Shown here piece by piece: positions 1 through 10,812 of a stretch of 64,000 nt of DNA. The DNA comes from Zoroaster sp. YZ-2022. Its lineage: Eukaryota; Echinodermata; Asteroidea; Forcipulatida; Zoroasteridae. Each line of letters begins with the position of its first letter. Position 1 is the first letter of the stretch. The notes beneath the pieces are model-generated. The model worked only from the letters and a program-made list of their open reading frames with translations. It was not told the DNA's origin and searched no databases. The stretch is from the NCBI GenBank assembly GCA_029582265.1, contig CM055828.1:28102618-28166617 (forward strand), given 5' to 3'. A program made the position numbers and the translations under genes.

Positions 1-1788
1 ACAAGATTTCTGATGTACAAATTCTTTTTAACTCTCCTACTATAGCTGCACTTTAGTGGCAAGTTGTTATAGAGGTCAAAACCAGTCAACTGCCTGTTTT
101 TACTGTTGACCCAAATGTGCATTTTTGACTGGTTTTTACTGTCATTTTTACCACCCTGAACAATACAAGACAATGCTTTTACCAGTCAAAAACGGTCGAC
201 TCATTTTGACCTTTAAATGTACTTACTACGCGTAAGGTTTGACAGTGTTTGACTGCACTAGATGTACCTTGGCAAGTATATCAACATTGTATATTGACTG
301 ATTTTAACCCTTGTAGTAGTAGTAGGAGGGTTAAATGGATTAGACGTAATATTTTTACCATTTCCAAACCAAACCAAACATGCTGCAATATAAAATCAGG
401 TCGAAAGCTGTCAAAAGGGAAGGAAACAACATTACTTAGCACACAGGCATGCATCACAGCTTGGGACTATTTTATAATTATAATAAGCCAAGTTATCATT
501 TTGAAAGCGGAATACTTAAAGCAATGTATACTTTTGGAAGGCCCAATTGCTGAAAAAAGAGACAGACGGAAAAAAAGACGAAAGATTGTTTTGTCAAAGA
601 TTTTCCTTCAAAAACATTCTGTCCGAAGTTTTATTTTATTTTATTTTTTATTTTTTTACCAAATAACATAAATTGATATCGATAAATTTCAATCTTGTAT
701 GATCGAACGTATTACAGCTTTCACGCCGTTTCTTCTGCTGGAAAAGGTTTTAAACATTTCAAAATGTTTCTCAGAAACAACTTAATTCAAATTCCACAAG
801 AAATTGTCTGTACATATTAAAACAAAAACAGACTTTCGTGAAGTACATGCATGCACGTAATGACCGTTTACCAAAAGTGTACTTGGGATTTTAAAACACG
901 CGTGCAGCCGTTTACCAGACAGCTGAAATGTTGGACAGAGGATAGATAGAAGACCCGAAGAGGCAGGGGTGAGGTCCTTGGAAGGAGTAAGCTAGAAAGA
1001 AAGACATGGTTGAGATAATTTCCAGGTAGTTATCAATATGATACCAGTTCTTCTTATCTAGAACGTAGGCTTTTAATGTATTCATAATGTTCACTGTTAG
1101 AGACATAGGTCCTAATAAGTCATGACATTTGAACTCGTTTTTTAAATTATTTAAAATTGGAAACTTCAAATCATTATTATTGTGTCTACTTTATTCGCGG
1201 TATAAAGTCCGATTACTTTACAGCGTTACAGTTTTCCCATTGTTAAGCAACGGCTGTTTACAACAAGAACTGTCTGAACAGAATAATTCCTTCCAATTTG
1301 TTTTCACTTTTAGATTTTTTGAGCTCGGTAAAACAAGCACAATATCATCTTAAATTTACTACCAAACACAATCCTGTCAATATTTTGTGAATTAATAATT
1401 TTATGGGGTGATCTTCATTGACATTAAATTCGCATGATTGTGTTAATTGAGGTGCATCTACCTGTGTCCGATTCATTGACAAAATGTATATTTTTCAATT
1501 TTTCAAAAAATACCGATGGCTGCCTTGGTTGCCAGGATCGTCTCCTTGTCAATCTTGAATATACCATAAAGGACGATTACTTGGTCTTATTCATATAACT
1601 CAGTCACATCTGACCACCCTCTGCTAACTCTTGCTTTCCTGTGTATAAGTATATGAATGTTTCAGCGTTTCTGTCTTTTTGCCTTTGATAAAGATCATAC
1701 TAGGTTCGAAACGTAAGGCAACTATTTTATACTCAGTCACAATAGTTTTAGCACTTTTTTCAGTGTAAAATGACGTCAAAGTTTTCAC
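1..1788. other. Downstream of exon 15: intron or 3' region
   Basis: No further Ig-like exon was recognised here on either strand. It holds an inverted-repeat element near its left end, AT-rich sequence, and a TTCGAAACG motif near 1705 listed separately. A minus-strand AATAAA lies at 1195-1190. If exon 15 is terminal, 1788-1170 would be the 3' untranslated region; otherwise all of it is intron. Confidence 0.5.
34..328. mobile_element. Inverted-repeat element, family A copy 1
   Basis: About 295 bp bounded by CTCCTACTATA at the left and TAGTAGTAGGAG at the right. It shares most of its length, in the same orientation, with the copy at 14427-14735, including GTTGACCCAAATGTGCA and ACCTTGGCAAGTATATCAAC. 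The inside is rich in the words GTCAAAA, CAGTCAA and TTTTGAC. There is no coding capacity. It looks like a non-autonomous DNA transposon. Confidence 0.7.
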
Positions 1789-1986
1789 CTTTCACATCGA
1801 TCTTTGCGGAGCACTGCTCTTCTCCTGCCGCGTTGAATGCCTTGCAGTAGTAGATGCCGGCATCCTCAGGGTAGACCTCACGGATGACGAGTGAATGAAG
1901 CTCGCCATCATGCAAGAGTTTGAAGTCATCATCTTCCAAAATCTCACAGTTGTCAAAGATCCACATGACATCGGGGGCAGGGTTTC
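1789..1986 (-). CDS. Exon 15: rest of Ig6 (last exon seen)
   Basis: The 198-bp exon follows acceptor TTTCGCTTCAG. It reads NPAPDVMWIFDNCEILEDDD, then LHSLVIREVYPEDAGIYYCK and AFNAAGEEQCSAKIDVK. Trp and F-strand Cys are present. At 1788 there is a possible but weak donor (GTGAAAAC), phase 1, which would link to an exon outside the window. If it is not used, the frame runs on for nine codons (ENFDVILH) to a TGA at 1760-1762, making this the last exon. A minus-strand AATAAA at 1195-1190 could then serve as poly(A) signal. The sequence does not decide between these. Confidence 0.88.
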
Positions 1987-2178
1987 CTGAAGCGAAACAT
2001 CAAATTATCAGCTGAAGGAAGCGATTGTTTTTATGTATCCAGTTTATTTTCCCCATACCATGCAATAAATAGTAAAGAGACATATGTAAAAGCGAGACTA
2101 TGTCAAAGTCAAAGAGTATAAACATGCAAAACGCGCAGATTACATAGAAAAACATAATTAAGCCTATAAGCAATGTAC

Positions 2179-3039
2179 CTTTAACTTTGACGGTGAGAGC
2201 TAGAGGACTACCGTCAATAACTTCAACATTACTCGGTGTCTGTAAGAACTCCGGCTTGCTCTGAACCTCTACCACAGAAGGAACAGCCTCCTCTCTGTCT
2301 TTCGAGGCCACTTTGACTTCTGGCTCCAATTCAGTATCAGAAATAACAAGTTCTGATTCGCCGTTATCAGTTGAAGCTGCTAGTTCCGGGCTCTCGTTGG
2401 CTGCGATCTCGGGCTCGGTTTCAACACCTGAACTTGGTTCAGGTTCCGGTTCCATCTCGGCGTCATCGCTAGTTGTAACATGATTTTCAGTCTCCCGCTC
2501 AACTTTTGCTTGGGCGGGCTCCACTATCCGTAGACTCTCCTCCGGTTCCGATTCCGATTCTGACTCTAGATTGAGCTTCAGCTCGAACGTTGAAGGCGTT
2601 TCGTTTAGGCTAGATTCTATCTGAACGGTAACACTCTCTGGTTCTACATTATATCTATCATGTGGAACAAGATCCTCTGGTAGCTTCGCTTCCAAGACTG
2701 GTGCTTCTTCTGGCTCCAAATCAATCTCAACTGGCTTGGGTTCTTCTTTTTGTTTTTTAACGACACTCGACTTGTAATTTGAACCATTTTCTGTTGCTCG
2801 GTCTTGTTTTGTCGTTACGTCTTCTGTAGCTTTCATAACCTTTTCCTTCCGCTTAGACATAACTTTAGATTTTATCACCTCGTCCTCAGATTCTGAGGAA
2901 TTGCAGGAAGCTACTTGGAGGAATATTTCTGTTCGGGAAGTTTTCCGTTCCAGTTCCCAAGGTGCTCTTTTCTTCAGTTGTTGAAGCTGGCCGGCTGGTG
3001 CGACGGGCTCGGCAGGTTCACTGGGCTCAGTTGGCGGAA
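2179..3039 (-). CDS. Exon 14: acidic linker and first part of Ig6
   Basis: The 861-bp exon encodes 286 residues between acceptor TTCATTCATAG and donor GTACATTG (a weak donor). It starts PPTEPSEPAEPVAPAG, has a Lys-rich patch (KSKVMSKRKEKVMKATEDV), then becomes strongly acidic with Glu-Pro, Ser-Glu and Glu-Ser runs such as NLESESESEPEES and MEPEPEPSSGVETEPE. The end, KPEFLQTPSNVEVIDGSPLA followed by LTVKVKG, is the start of an Ig domain that continues in exon 15. Val replaces the usual B-strand Cys (LTVKVKG against LTCKVxG). Unlike the other Ig domains, this one is split by a phase-1 intron after the B strand. Confidence 0.92.
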
Positions 3040-3266
3040 CTATGAATGAAACATTAAAGTTAGAAATGGCTTGTCTCATTGACTGATTTAAAAACAAATT
3101 TACAACCCTATTCAACTTTTGCCTTTTCCAAGAGTTTCCTTAATAAAATGTGATGAATGGTGAAATCATTTACGTAGATATAAGACCAAGTTAAACAAAA
3201 TGTCTCGAGCCCTGGATATTGTAAAAGTGGTCTGGGAAATTACAGATATACAGGCTGTGTACTTAC

Positions 3267-3566
3267 TCTCAACGCTTAGCCTGGCCCTGCAGGATACCTC
3301 CCCGGCCCTGTTACGTGCAATACACTCGTACTCTCCCTCATCCTCCGGTAAAACCTCAGGTAAGACCAAGGTGGCCTTCTCCCCGTCAAATGAGATCTCG
3401 TAGATGTCATCATCCGGTGAGATTTCCTTGCCAAGAAATAGCCACTGTATCGTGGGGGCGGGCTCGCCTGTGACCCGGCACGAGAATCTACTGGTGTCGC
3501 CATCCTTAGTGCGGGAGTTTGTCATCCGTTGAGTGAATCTCGGTGGTACGTCTCTTGTTATTTTGC
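3267..3566 (-). CDS. Exon 13: Ig5
   Basis: The 300-bp exon has acceptor ATTATTATCAG and donor GTAAGTAC, phase 1 to 1. It encodes KITRDVPPRFTQRMTNSR, then SRFSCRVTGEPAPTIQWL, FLGKEISPDDDIYEISFDGE, and LPEDEGEYECIARNRAGEVS. This is a full I-set Ig with both Cys and the Trp. A further Cys sits in the G strand (VSCRARLSVE). Confidence 0.94.
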
Positions 3567-3904
3567 CTGATAATAATACATAGAAATCAAATGAGATGAA
3601 CATTTAATTCAACAAAATATCGTTGTTTATAAGGCTTTAAGTCAAAACAATTTCGAATCATAATTTAAACCAAAAGGTAAACTTACTAGGTATCATAACT
3701 TTTGTTCGGAATTGGTTTTGAAATAAATTTCTTCCAGAGTCAATATAATTTCCTGTGCCCACATCTTATTTATACATGCGTATACAGTGCCAATAAATGT
3801 TTGCGTGGGACATTTTTAATGACGTGGAGATAGCCATGTCCATTTCTAAAGAGGCATAAACGTTAACTGAACTAGCCGAAAACAAAATGGTTAACATTTC
3901 TTAC

Positions 3905-4251
3905 CATGCACCGCGATATTAGCACTGGATGTCGTCCTCCCATGTTCGTTGGCTATGACGCAAGTATACCGCCCGGCATCTTCTTCTACTGTGTCGTAAA
4001 TCTCCAAGATGTCCTCCCCACCATCCTTGTAAATCTCAAACCTTCCTTCGTCCTTCAAGACCTTTGTGTTCTTCTGCCAAGTCACTTTTGGCGTGGGGTA
4101 GCCTTTCACCATGCAGCAAAGGCGAGCCGTTTCAGGCGGTGTGATGTGCTGTGAGCGCGGACGAAGAATAAACTCTGGTGGTTTGGGGGTTGGTGAGCCG
4201 CTTGCTTGAAGTGATGACCGGCGGGGCTGGTGATGATAATTAACGGGCGGC
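3905..4251 (-). CDS. Exon 12: short basic linker and Ig4
   Basis: The 347-bp exon has acceptor CTTCATTTCAG and donor GTAAGAAA. It opens with PPVNYHHQPRRSSLQASGSP, then an Ig domain: PEFILRPRSQHITPPETA, RLCCMVKGYPTPKVTWQKNT, KVLKDEGRFEIYKDGGEDIL, EIYDTVEEDAGRYTCVIANE. Both Cys and the Trp are present, with an extra Cys next to the first (LCC). RRSS looks like a basophilic kinase site. It leaves in phase 1. Confidence 0.94.
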
Positions 4252-4457
4252 CTGAAATGAAGAAGAGACAGATGATGACGGTAACATTCCATATGGAACA
4301 AAAACCTCAAAATGATTGATGCGATCATTATTGCTGATGGAAACAAAACATATGTGAAACAAATTTACTTGTAACATTTGCTTCAATGTTTTCCATAACA
4401 CACTCTTTCAATTTATTGAAACAATTACGGTAAATCCAAAAATACCACCAAACTTAC

Positions 4458-4689
4458 TCCGCATCAACCTCCTCTTCCCGAGTCTTGACGATGCTGTCTA
4501 TTTCATCCTTTGGGACACCTCCATTATTTTTGACCTCCACGATTTCCTCCTTGGTGGTGCGTTCAGATGTGCTCTTCTCTCTCGGTACAGGACGAGGCTC
4601 ATCTTTCAGCGGTGATTCTTTGTGTTGTACTGTGGCTTGGACCGTCTCAGCCTTCGTTGGTTCTTCAGCCTTGGGTACATCTTCGAATT
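4458..4689 (-). CDS. Exon 11: charged linker
   Basis: The 232-bp exon runs from acceptor CCCAAAAG to donor GTAAGTTT, entering in phase 1 and leaving in phase 2 (GA). It encodes EFEDVPKAEEPTKAETVQ, then ATVQHKESPLKDEPRPVPRE, KSTSERTTKEEIVEVKNNGG and VPKDEIDSIVKTREEEVDA. There is no domain, only Glu, Lys and Pro-rich sequence like the linkers between Ig domains in titin-type proteins. The acceptor tract is only moderately pyrimidine-rich, but both phases fit the neighbours. Confidence 0.85.
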
Positions 4690-5255
4690 CTTTTGGGAAA
4701 ATGTTAGATTTAATATCATAAATTAAATCTCACCTGTTCCCCATCTAAAGTTGGCAGATATTATAAAACACAATCGTCTATGATTATACAACAAATACAT
4801 GGTCATTGTGATTAAGGAAAATTGTGAAAACTTGGGGGAAAATTTACAGTATGTGGTTTAACCCCATCTCTACGGTGAATTTCTTTAACGAAAACTAAAG
4901 GCGTTACTGGACTACTGCACTTTTGTAGGCGGGGTCTGATCGGCCCTCCTGCTGTTCCCAAGGGGGATCGGCCTCGGCCAAAAGGTACATAAGTTTGTAT
5001 CAGAACCTATTATAGTAGTAGGAATCCATGAACCTGAATGTGTAAGTAGATCACATTGCAGCAGTTTTTATGTTCTTCCATATGAATCCACTTTAATAAA
5101 CCGAGGCTGGAAGCGAAAACAGTCTGAACCCTTTCGTGGATTGAAAACCTGTGCATGGGCGTACAGGAAATCTGACCAAGATGTGATTACTACCCATTTT
5201 TGCTAGTACTTAAATTAGTGAATGAGGCGTGGTTTAAGATAATTAGGTTACCTAC

Positions 5256-5564
5256 CTACAATAAGTTCTGCTGTGCTTGAGACCATGCCCAAGGCGTTCT
5301 TGGCCGTGCATGTGAACACCGCATCATCATCTGCCTTGACGTCGGTGACGATAAGAGTGCATGTGCCGTCAGATTTGCTTGTAATCCGGTGACGTATGTC
5401 CTCCTGCACCAACTTACCGTCCTTGATCCACGTGATCTCGGGTAAGGGATCGCCTGAAACCTTGCATTCGAACAGGACCTCCTCCCCTTCACATAGCTCA
5501 CAATCTGAGATCCTGTGAATGAAATCTGGCGCATGTCCCTTCGGAATAACTGGTTTCGGGGTTT
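5256..5564 (-). CDS. Exon 10: Ig3
   Basis: The 309-bp exon has acceptor GTTTTTTTTAG and donor GTAGGTAA, phase 1 to 1. The correct frame lacks a Met near its start. It begins ETPKPVIPKGHAPDFIHRIS and continues with an Ig domain: EVLFECKVSGDPLPEITW, IKDGKLVQEDIRHRI, then LIVTDVKADDDAVFTCTAKN and ALGMVSSTAELIV. Both Cys and the Trp are present, and it looks like the I-set Ig of MLCK and titin-family proteins. One whole Ig per symmetric phase-1 exon is the usual arrangement in this family. Confidence 0.94.
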   Translation of the reverse strand, partial: KPRNQLFRRDMRQISFTGSQIVSYVKGRRSCSNARFQAIPYPRSRGSRTVSWCRRTYVTGLQANLTAHALLSSPTSRQMMMRCSHARPRTPWAWSQAQQNLL

Positions 5565-5694
5565 CTAAAAAAAACGTGACGAAGGATTTCTTTGTTAGTA
5601 TAGGCTAAGTTTTATGCTACAGACAACTACAAAATCAGGACAACTAAGTAGGCTTATTGTACATGTTTACTGTTTACACACTTCCCTCTTCCGG

Positions 5695-6012
5695 CAGTGC
5701 CGTAACTACTATGGGGGGAGACGCACGGGGGAAGACGCACGGGGGGACAACGCACGGGGGGCATGTGCCCCCCCCCAGCAGAGGTCCGTGCCCCCGGGTG
5801 CCCCCCCTCCTCCGGCAGTGGCGTAACTATGGGTGGGGGGGGGGGGCACGTGCCCCCAGCTGATGTCCATGCCCCCTGGGTGCCCCCATTCAGAATTTTG
5901 AAAAAATAGGTCCCTATTTGAAACTGCAGGATTCAAGTATTGACACGCCCCCTAGAAAAAGTGGTGCACCCTCTAGTGCGCCCCTGAAAATTAGACCCTA
6001 GTTCCGCCAATG
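5695..6012. repeat. G/C-run repeat with CAGTGGCGTAAC ends
   Basis: The part 5815-6012 starts CAGTGGCGTAACTATGGG and ends CCCTAGTTCCGCCAATG, imperfect inverted termini of a small element. It is preceded at 5695-5815 by a related, rearranged piece with GGGGG and CCCCC runs. Long G and C tracts sit around CACGTGCCCCC. Related termini occur at about 30734, 41069, 44000-44340 and 51845. Open frames across it are composition artefacts. Confidence 0.6.
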
Positions 6013-6936
6013 TCTTCCGGACATAAAGCAATACAATAAAAGCCAGTTTAATCAATATGGTTATCTTAAAAGGTACAATATCGTCACGATCAACAGGGCA
6101 TGGAATCGGAGTTCTAGTTTTAGAACTCGGTGACTGAAAATAATATCCCACATGATAAGGTCATATCACTGTTGCTGCTGCATAACTGAGTCAGTAACTT
6201 TCAGTCACTGTGTTCATCTGAAACTGGGACGGCGATTCCATGTCCTGTTGAAAGTCTGCTCTCATTGTGACGATGGCCGTTTTAAGTGTTTTGTTGTCTG
6301 ATTAAATTGACGACCCCTTACATGGTTGGTAGTATATATTTCTTGGTGATAATATTACTTTCGCCAACAACTAAATAAAACTTTTTTCTTTCTGAAATTC
6401 ACAACATCCTGTTTGTATTACTAGAGTGGTTATTATCAGTTAGACAGGAAGAACAAAAAAACCCATTCAGATGGGTTCAAACTTTTGCGGAGTTCAATCT
6501 GTAAAAAGGTTTTCGGGTCATAAGTAACTTGTAAACGATGTATTCATGTTTATGTTTTCAGAGAAATGAAGGGTCGTTGATCAGCCAAGTGCCCCCACGA
6601 GCGTGTTTTATCTTGCACTCTAACTTTTTGTATTGCTTTACATTTTCCAGAGTTCGATGTGTAGTGTTTTTCTCATGGAAATCAAACCAATTAATGAAAT
6701 TGACAAAAACCACCTTGTTCTTGAAACAAAATCCCCGAAAAGAGTAATTGAGTTTGCTTACGGTTCCACTTTTAGATGGAATTTAAAACACTGGTCACAT
6801 TTTTTAGTGGTATATCAGATGTACAGACATTCCGGCAGGTTGGGAGTTCAAAACGCTCCATTTAGTTTTAACAATAATTGTCTGATTCATCATTGAAGCA
6901 AAAAGTGCATTAAAATGTCTTAGACTTTACTTTTAA

Positions 6937-8034
6937 AGGCACCTGGCACTGGTATTTTGTCCAAATGTAGCTTTTGTGATAAATATATACATTTTTATGA
7001 GTGGAATGTGAATAAACAAGTAACTAAGGTTACAGAAATAGTGGTTTTATTGTATTTACGACTTTAGAATAGGCCCCCCTTTACATTGACACATGGTGGC
7101 GCTGTTCGTGACGTCATTCGAGGCAGGGATATTTGAAGAGAAAATGTGTAGTCTGACACATTGGTCATTGCACTATAGTCTATACACAACTGTCAAGTCT
7201 GTCATGAACTGCCAGCACACATACTTACAAAATGTATGCCTAACCTGTAACCTAGTTTCAGATGAAACGACAACGTAAAACAAGGCCCAATGGGAAGCAT
7301 GCAAGTTTTCACGATATAGGTGCAGCAATGCCGCTAGTGCTACGAAAACGGTACCTACTGACTATAACGTTACATGTACATGTATAAAGAGAACACAACA
7401 TGCACATGGATTTTTTCACGTTTGGCAAATGCTCCTGTAGGTTTGTCACGTCTTTCGGGTTGCTTCTTAGATTTCCCACTAACTGGGAATATGGTTGGGA
7501 TGGCGTCATGTTTCAGAATTACTTTTTTGTCATGTCAAATGTGTGGTACATCCCGGATTCGAAACACGACGGCTCGAAGTGGTCACTGCATAGCGCTGAA
7601 AACGACTCGGAACGGACCACTTTGCCCTCGTTATCCTGACTTTCGCTGCCCATAACCGCCTATATTTGGGATCAGCTGGAAACAGATGCAGGCTGACCCC
7701 ATCTTTAGTTGTTTTGTTGCATCCAGCAGCAATACACCTGGTCGGCATTGCTGGGAAAATGCCGGAAAAATGCCTTTTTTTATAACAAACCAAACCACAC
7801 GTGTGTAAACACAGGCAATTCTCGAGGGCGTCGAGGGGGGTCGATGTTCCATCAGCGGCGAATCCTTCCTCGAATGACGTCACAAAAAGGGATGGGCGGA
7901 GTCACCCTCCAAACAACTTCATATTGTTTTTAAACATATAAATCCTGACAAATAATCACTCAAACAATTTGTTTATTGTTAATACACATATACTTTATTG
8001 TTTAAATCAATAAAAAACCTATTGCCAGGTGCCT
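6937..8034. mobile_element. TTAA-flanked DNA transposon with THAP fragment
   Basis: A 1,098-bp element with inverted termini AGGCACCTGGCA (left) and TGCCAGGTGCCT (right), flanked on both sides by TTAA (6933-6936 and 8035-8038). A TTAA target duplication is typical of piggyBac-type transposases. The interior instead carries the remains of a THAP zinc-finger coding region on the minus strand, the DNA-binding domain of P-element-type transposases. It may be a non-autonomous element that captured or kept a THAP segment. No catalytic core was recognised. Confidence 0.7.
7375..7748 (-). pseudogene. Broken THAP-domain coding region
   Basis: From the Met at 7748 the frame reads MPTRCIAAGCNKTTKDG, then SLHLFPADPKYRRLWAAK and VRITRAKWSVPSRF. 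This gives the CxxxxC pair, the FP and the Trp of a THAP finger. The frame is then lost; a neighbouring frame continues SALCSDHFEPSCFE, which supplies the CxxH half. After another shift it gives LKHDAIPTIFP, matching the conserved AVPTIF-type end of THAP domains. At least two frame breaks mean it is not functional as read. It lies inside the TTAA-flanked element. Confidence 0.75.
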
Positions 8035-9588
8035 TTAAGTGTTATCATTCGCAAAGTGATTTCCTCTGTATATTATTATTACATGTAGCAATAAGACAAC
8101 TGATGTCACATTATTGTATTATGAGTCACGCTTGAATTCGAGAATTGCTTTTCACATTGTATGAATGATTTAACGAGTACAAACACCCAGACGGATTATA
8201 AAAGACCTGGGAATGTGTGCAAAATTGTACATCAGATATCAGAATAAGTTAAGTCAATTGCTCGATTGGTATACCAGCACCGGTCCCTTATGAGGGAGCC
8301 GTCATGATTATTTACTTATTTAGTTATTCTATATACTTATTTATGTATTTTTAAAATGTTTTTTATTTATTTATTTACTATTTTTCGTGGCGGGGGTCAA
8401 AAGACTGTAGGTAAGCTAACTTAATTTTGTATTCAAAATTATAAAATAGTAAAAAATATTGATGAACAAATCTAAAATGAATATAGTACGTTCACTAAAT
8501 CTCATATTTATCTACAGGAACAGTTTGTAAAATAATTAATAAAAAAGTTAATAACAAAATAAAGAATGAATGATGATATTTAGTAGGCCTACGTTCAGTA
8601 AATCTCATATTCATCTACAATAAAACCTCAGTTTATTTGTAAAAAAAATATTATTAGCTCCAGTCTGAAACTTAAAAAAAATGTTCATAAAGCGCCCTCG
8701 CAGAAGCTGAGGGACTTCTTGTGCAAGCTGATTGGGGTCCGGTTGCAATTCGATTTGCTTTGTGTAATTTTACTATTTAAAATTTAAATTTAACAAAGTA
8801 TTCTCTACCAATACGAAAATGTTCTTCTCGTATCAACTGGCTTTATTGATTTATATTGCTGTATATACCGATATATACGGTAGTATTTCAAATGATGGTT
8901 TAACCTATGGAACCGTCTTCCAATCATTATAGGCCTACTCATGACTGTTATGTAAACGACACGTATAAATATACGGTTTGGGAGTTATTTGATTACAATA
9001 AATATTTGGCTCCCTGCGATCAAGCAATCCTGGCCTGACAATTTACGCCTTTACCCGCACATCAGGGAGTCATTTCTCGCCATGGCAGCGGCATTCCACA
9101 TCGTTCACGAACTTGCAAAATATGTCAATATTATACAATTTTTAGTCCGTCTTTAGGCGGATGAAATTTCGTCGCCATAAAGGGATGGATTTGACAGAGT
9201 ATAGAATATAGCATTTCCACAAATTCGATACATCTGGACGTACAAATTTAATAATTTGTTTACGAGCTTCTCGGTATTTTTGGTTATAATACTTCTAAAT
9301 ACAACCAATGGAATGGACCAGTGTTTATATGAAACTATAGGGAAACATAATTATGTTCCTTCCAAACGCTGTGAAGGAGTATTATTACTGTCACATTTGT
9401 TTTAAATACAAAATACATAATTTTGATCAATCCTAGGATTACGATGTTTTCCCCCCAACGTTTCCGATGTAAAACATCTTCATTTGTAAAAATGTCATAA
9501 ACTGAGCACTTCTTGACATTAAACAAATTTTGCTATTTCGCTTCTTCTTTATTGCAAATATTCATGTCCGGGATCATCAAATCAATTT

Positions 9589-9809
9589 GTGACTGGCTCT
9601 GGCAAAACCCTAAAAATGGACCCAATTTTCAAAAGTGAGAAAAAAGAAAAATATTCTTATAATATAAGAAAACAAATATAAATTTTTTTTCTTCTGATTT
9701 CTACAAATCTGGTATCAAATGAAAGAGGAAAATCTAGAGAATCAAACTATACCAAAATCTCACTTTTGAAAATTGGGTCTAAGTTTAGGGTTTTGCCAGA
9801 GCCAGTCAC
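9589..9809. mobile_element. Foldback element, family B (complete copy)
   Basis: A 221-bp element with inverted arms: GTGACTGGCTCTGGCAAAAC at the left and its complement at the right, continuing into GGACCCAATTTTCAAAAGTG. The flanking tetranucleotide ATTT (9585-9588 and 9810-9813) is a likely target duplication. A shortened relative lies at 21599-21762. There is no coding capacity. Confidence 0.8.
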
Positions 9810-10812
9810 ATTTGATGGTGTAGCCCTAAGGGCAAATAAGATTAAACAACACAAAACTATTTAAAGACAGAGATTAAGATAAATACAAAACTAAACTATT
9901 TTTGATAGATATAGGATTAAGACAAAAACTATTCATAGAAAGATTAAAGATAAGATGTAGAAATGGTAAGTCAAGAAATGAAATAGTCGAATTAAAAAAT
10001 TGTTGGTACTGTCATTTTAAAGAAATTTTAAATTATTGCTGATACGTTTATCGGAAAGAGTACTCTTTCCAAAATTCATAATTAAAAAGAATCCAAAATA
10101 TCTAAATGCCAAGTTACTCTTTGCATAAACTACACAACGTAATCAAATGAACCTGTCACGGGTTGGCTGTTAAATGTATAGGATGTTGATTCGAAGAATG
10201 CCAGCATACTTGTAGAAGAAGTTCTGTCAACATAACCAATGTTGTATCTTCCCTATAAGATTAAGAACTTATATTCATAGAAAGATTAAGTTCATTATTT
10301 AGTAACCATGGTGTGAATAAACACAGTCAATGACAAACACGTGTGTTTGTTTATCATTTTCAAACAGTTATCAGCAATATCAGTTCAGTTATCAGCAAGT
10401 TCAGTTATCAGCAATAGCTGCGTTCTGAATATATGTTAAACAGGCTTAATTGTGCGTGGCTAAATATTTGAAATAAATGTCAAAGGTGCTTGGAAATACA
10501 CAAGGTAGCTTTTTTTCTAGAGAGAAAAGTAATAACCCAGGGGTGTACCTCAACGAGAGGGCAAAACTGAGGTTGGGGCAATACAATACAAGGGCGAAGG
10601 GGCATTGACCAACATTTTAAGAAATGTTTGTAAATTTTAAATTGCGTATGCTATGTGGCATTGTGCGCTCATCAAAATGTTGGACATGCTCCTTTTACCC
10701 TTCCCAAATCCATCAAAAGAAAACGTGTACGAGAAAATGAGTTAACCATGACATTTTGTATAAGGTTTTCCCATGAAAAACATACACATAGAAAAACAAC
10801 CAAGAAACTCAC

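Larger units (their letters stand above)
5565..10812 (-). other. Intron between exons 9 and 10
   Basis: A 5.2 kb intron. It contains the G/C-run repeat (5.7-6.0 kb), the TTAA-flanked THAP element (6.94-8.03 kb) and a foldback element (9.59-9.81 kb). The rest (6.0-6.9, 8.0-9.6 and 9.8-10.8 kb) is AT-rich unique-looking sequence without recognisable exons or RNA genes. Confidence 0.85.

Noticed and set aside
249..671. 140-residue plus-strand frame near the left end
   Set aside because: It overlaps a transposon-like repeat and AT-rich sequence, and its composition matches no family.
3276..3503. Minus-strand frame overlapping exon 13 in another register
   Set aside because: It is a shadow of Ig5; the Ig frame has proper splice sites and conserved residues.
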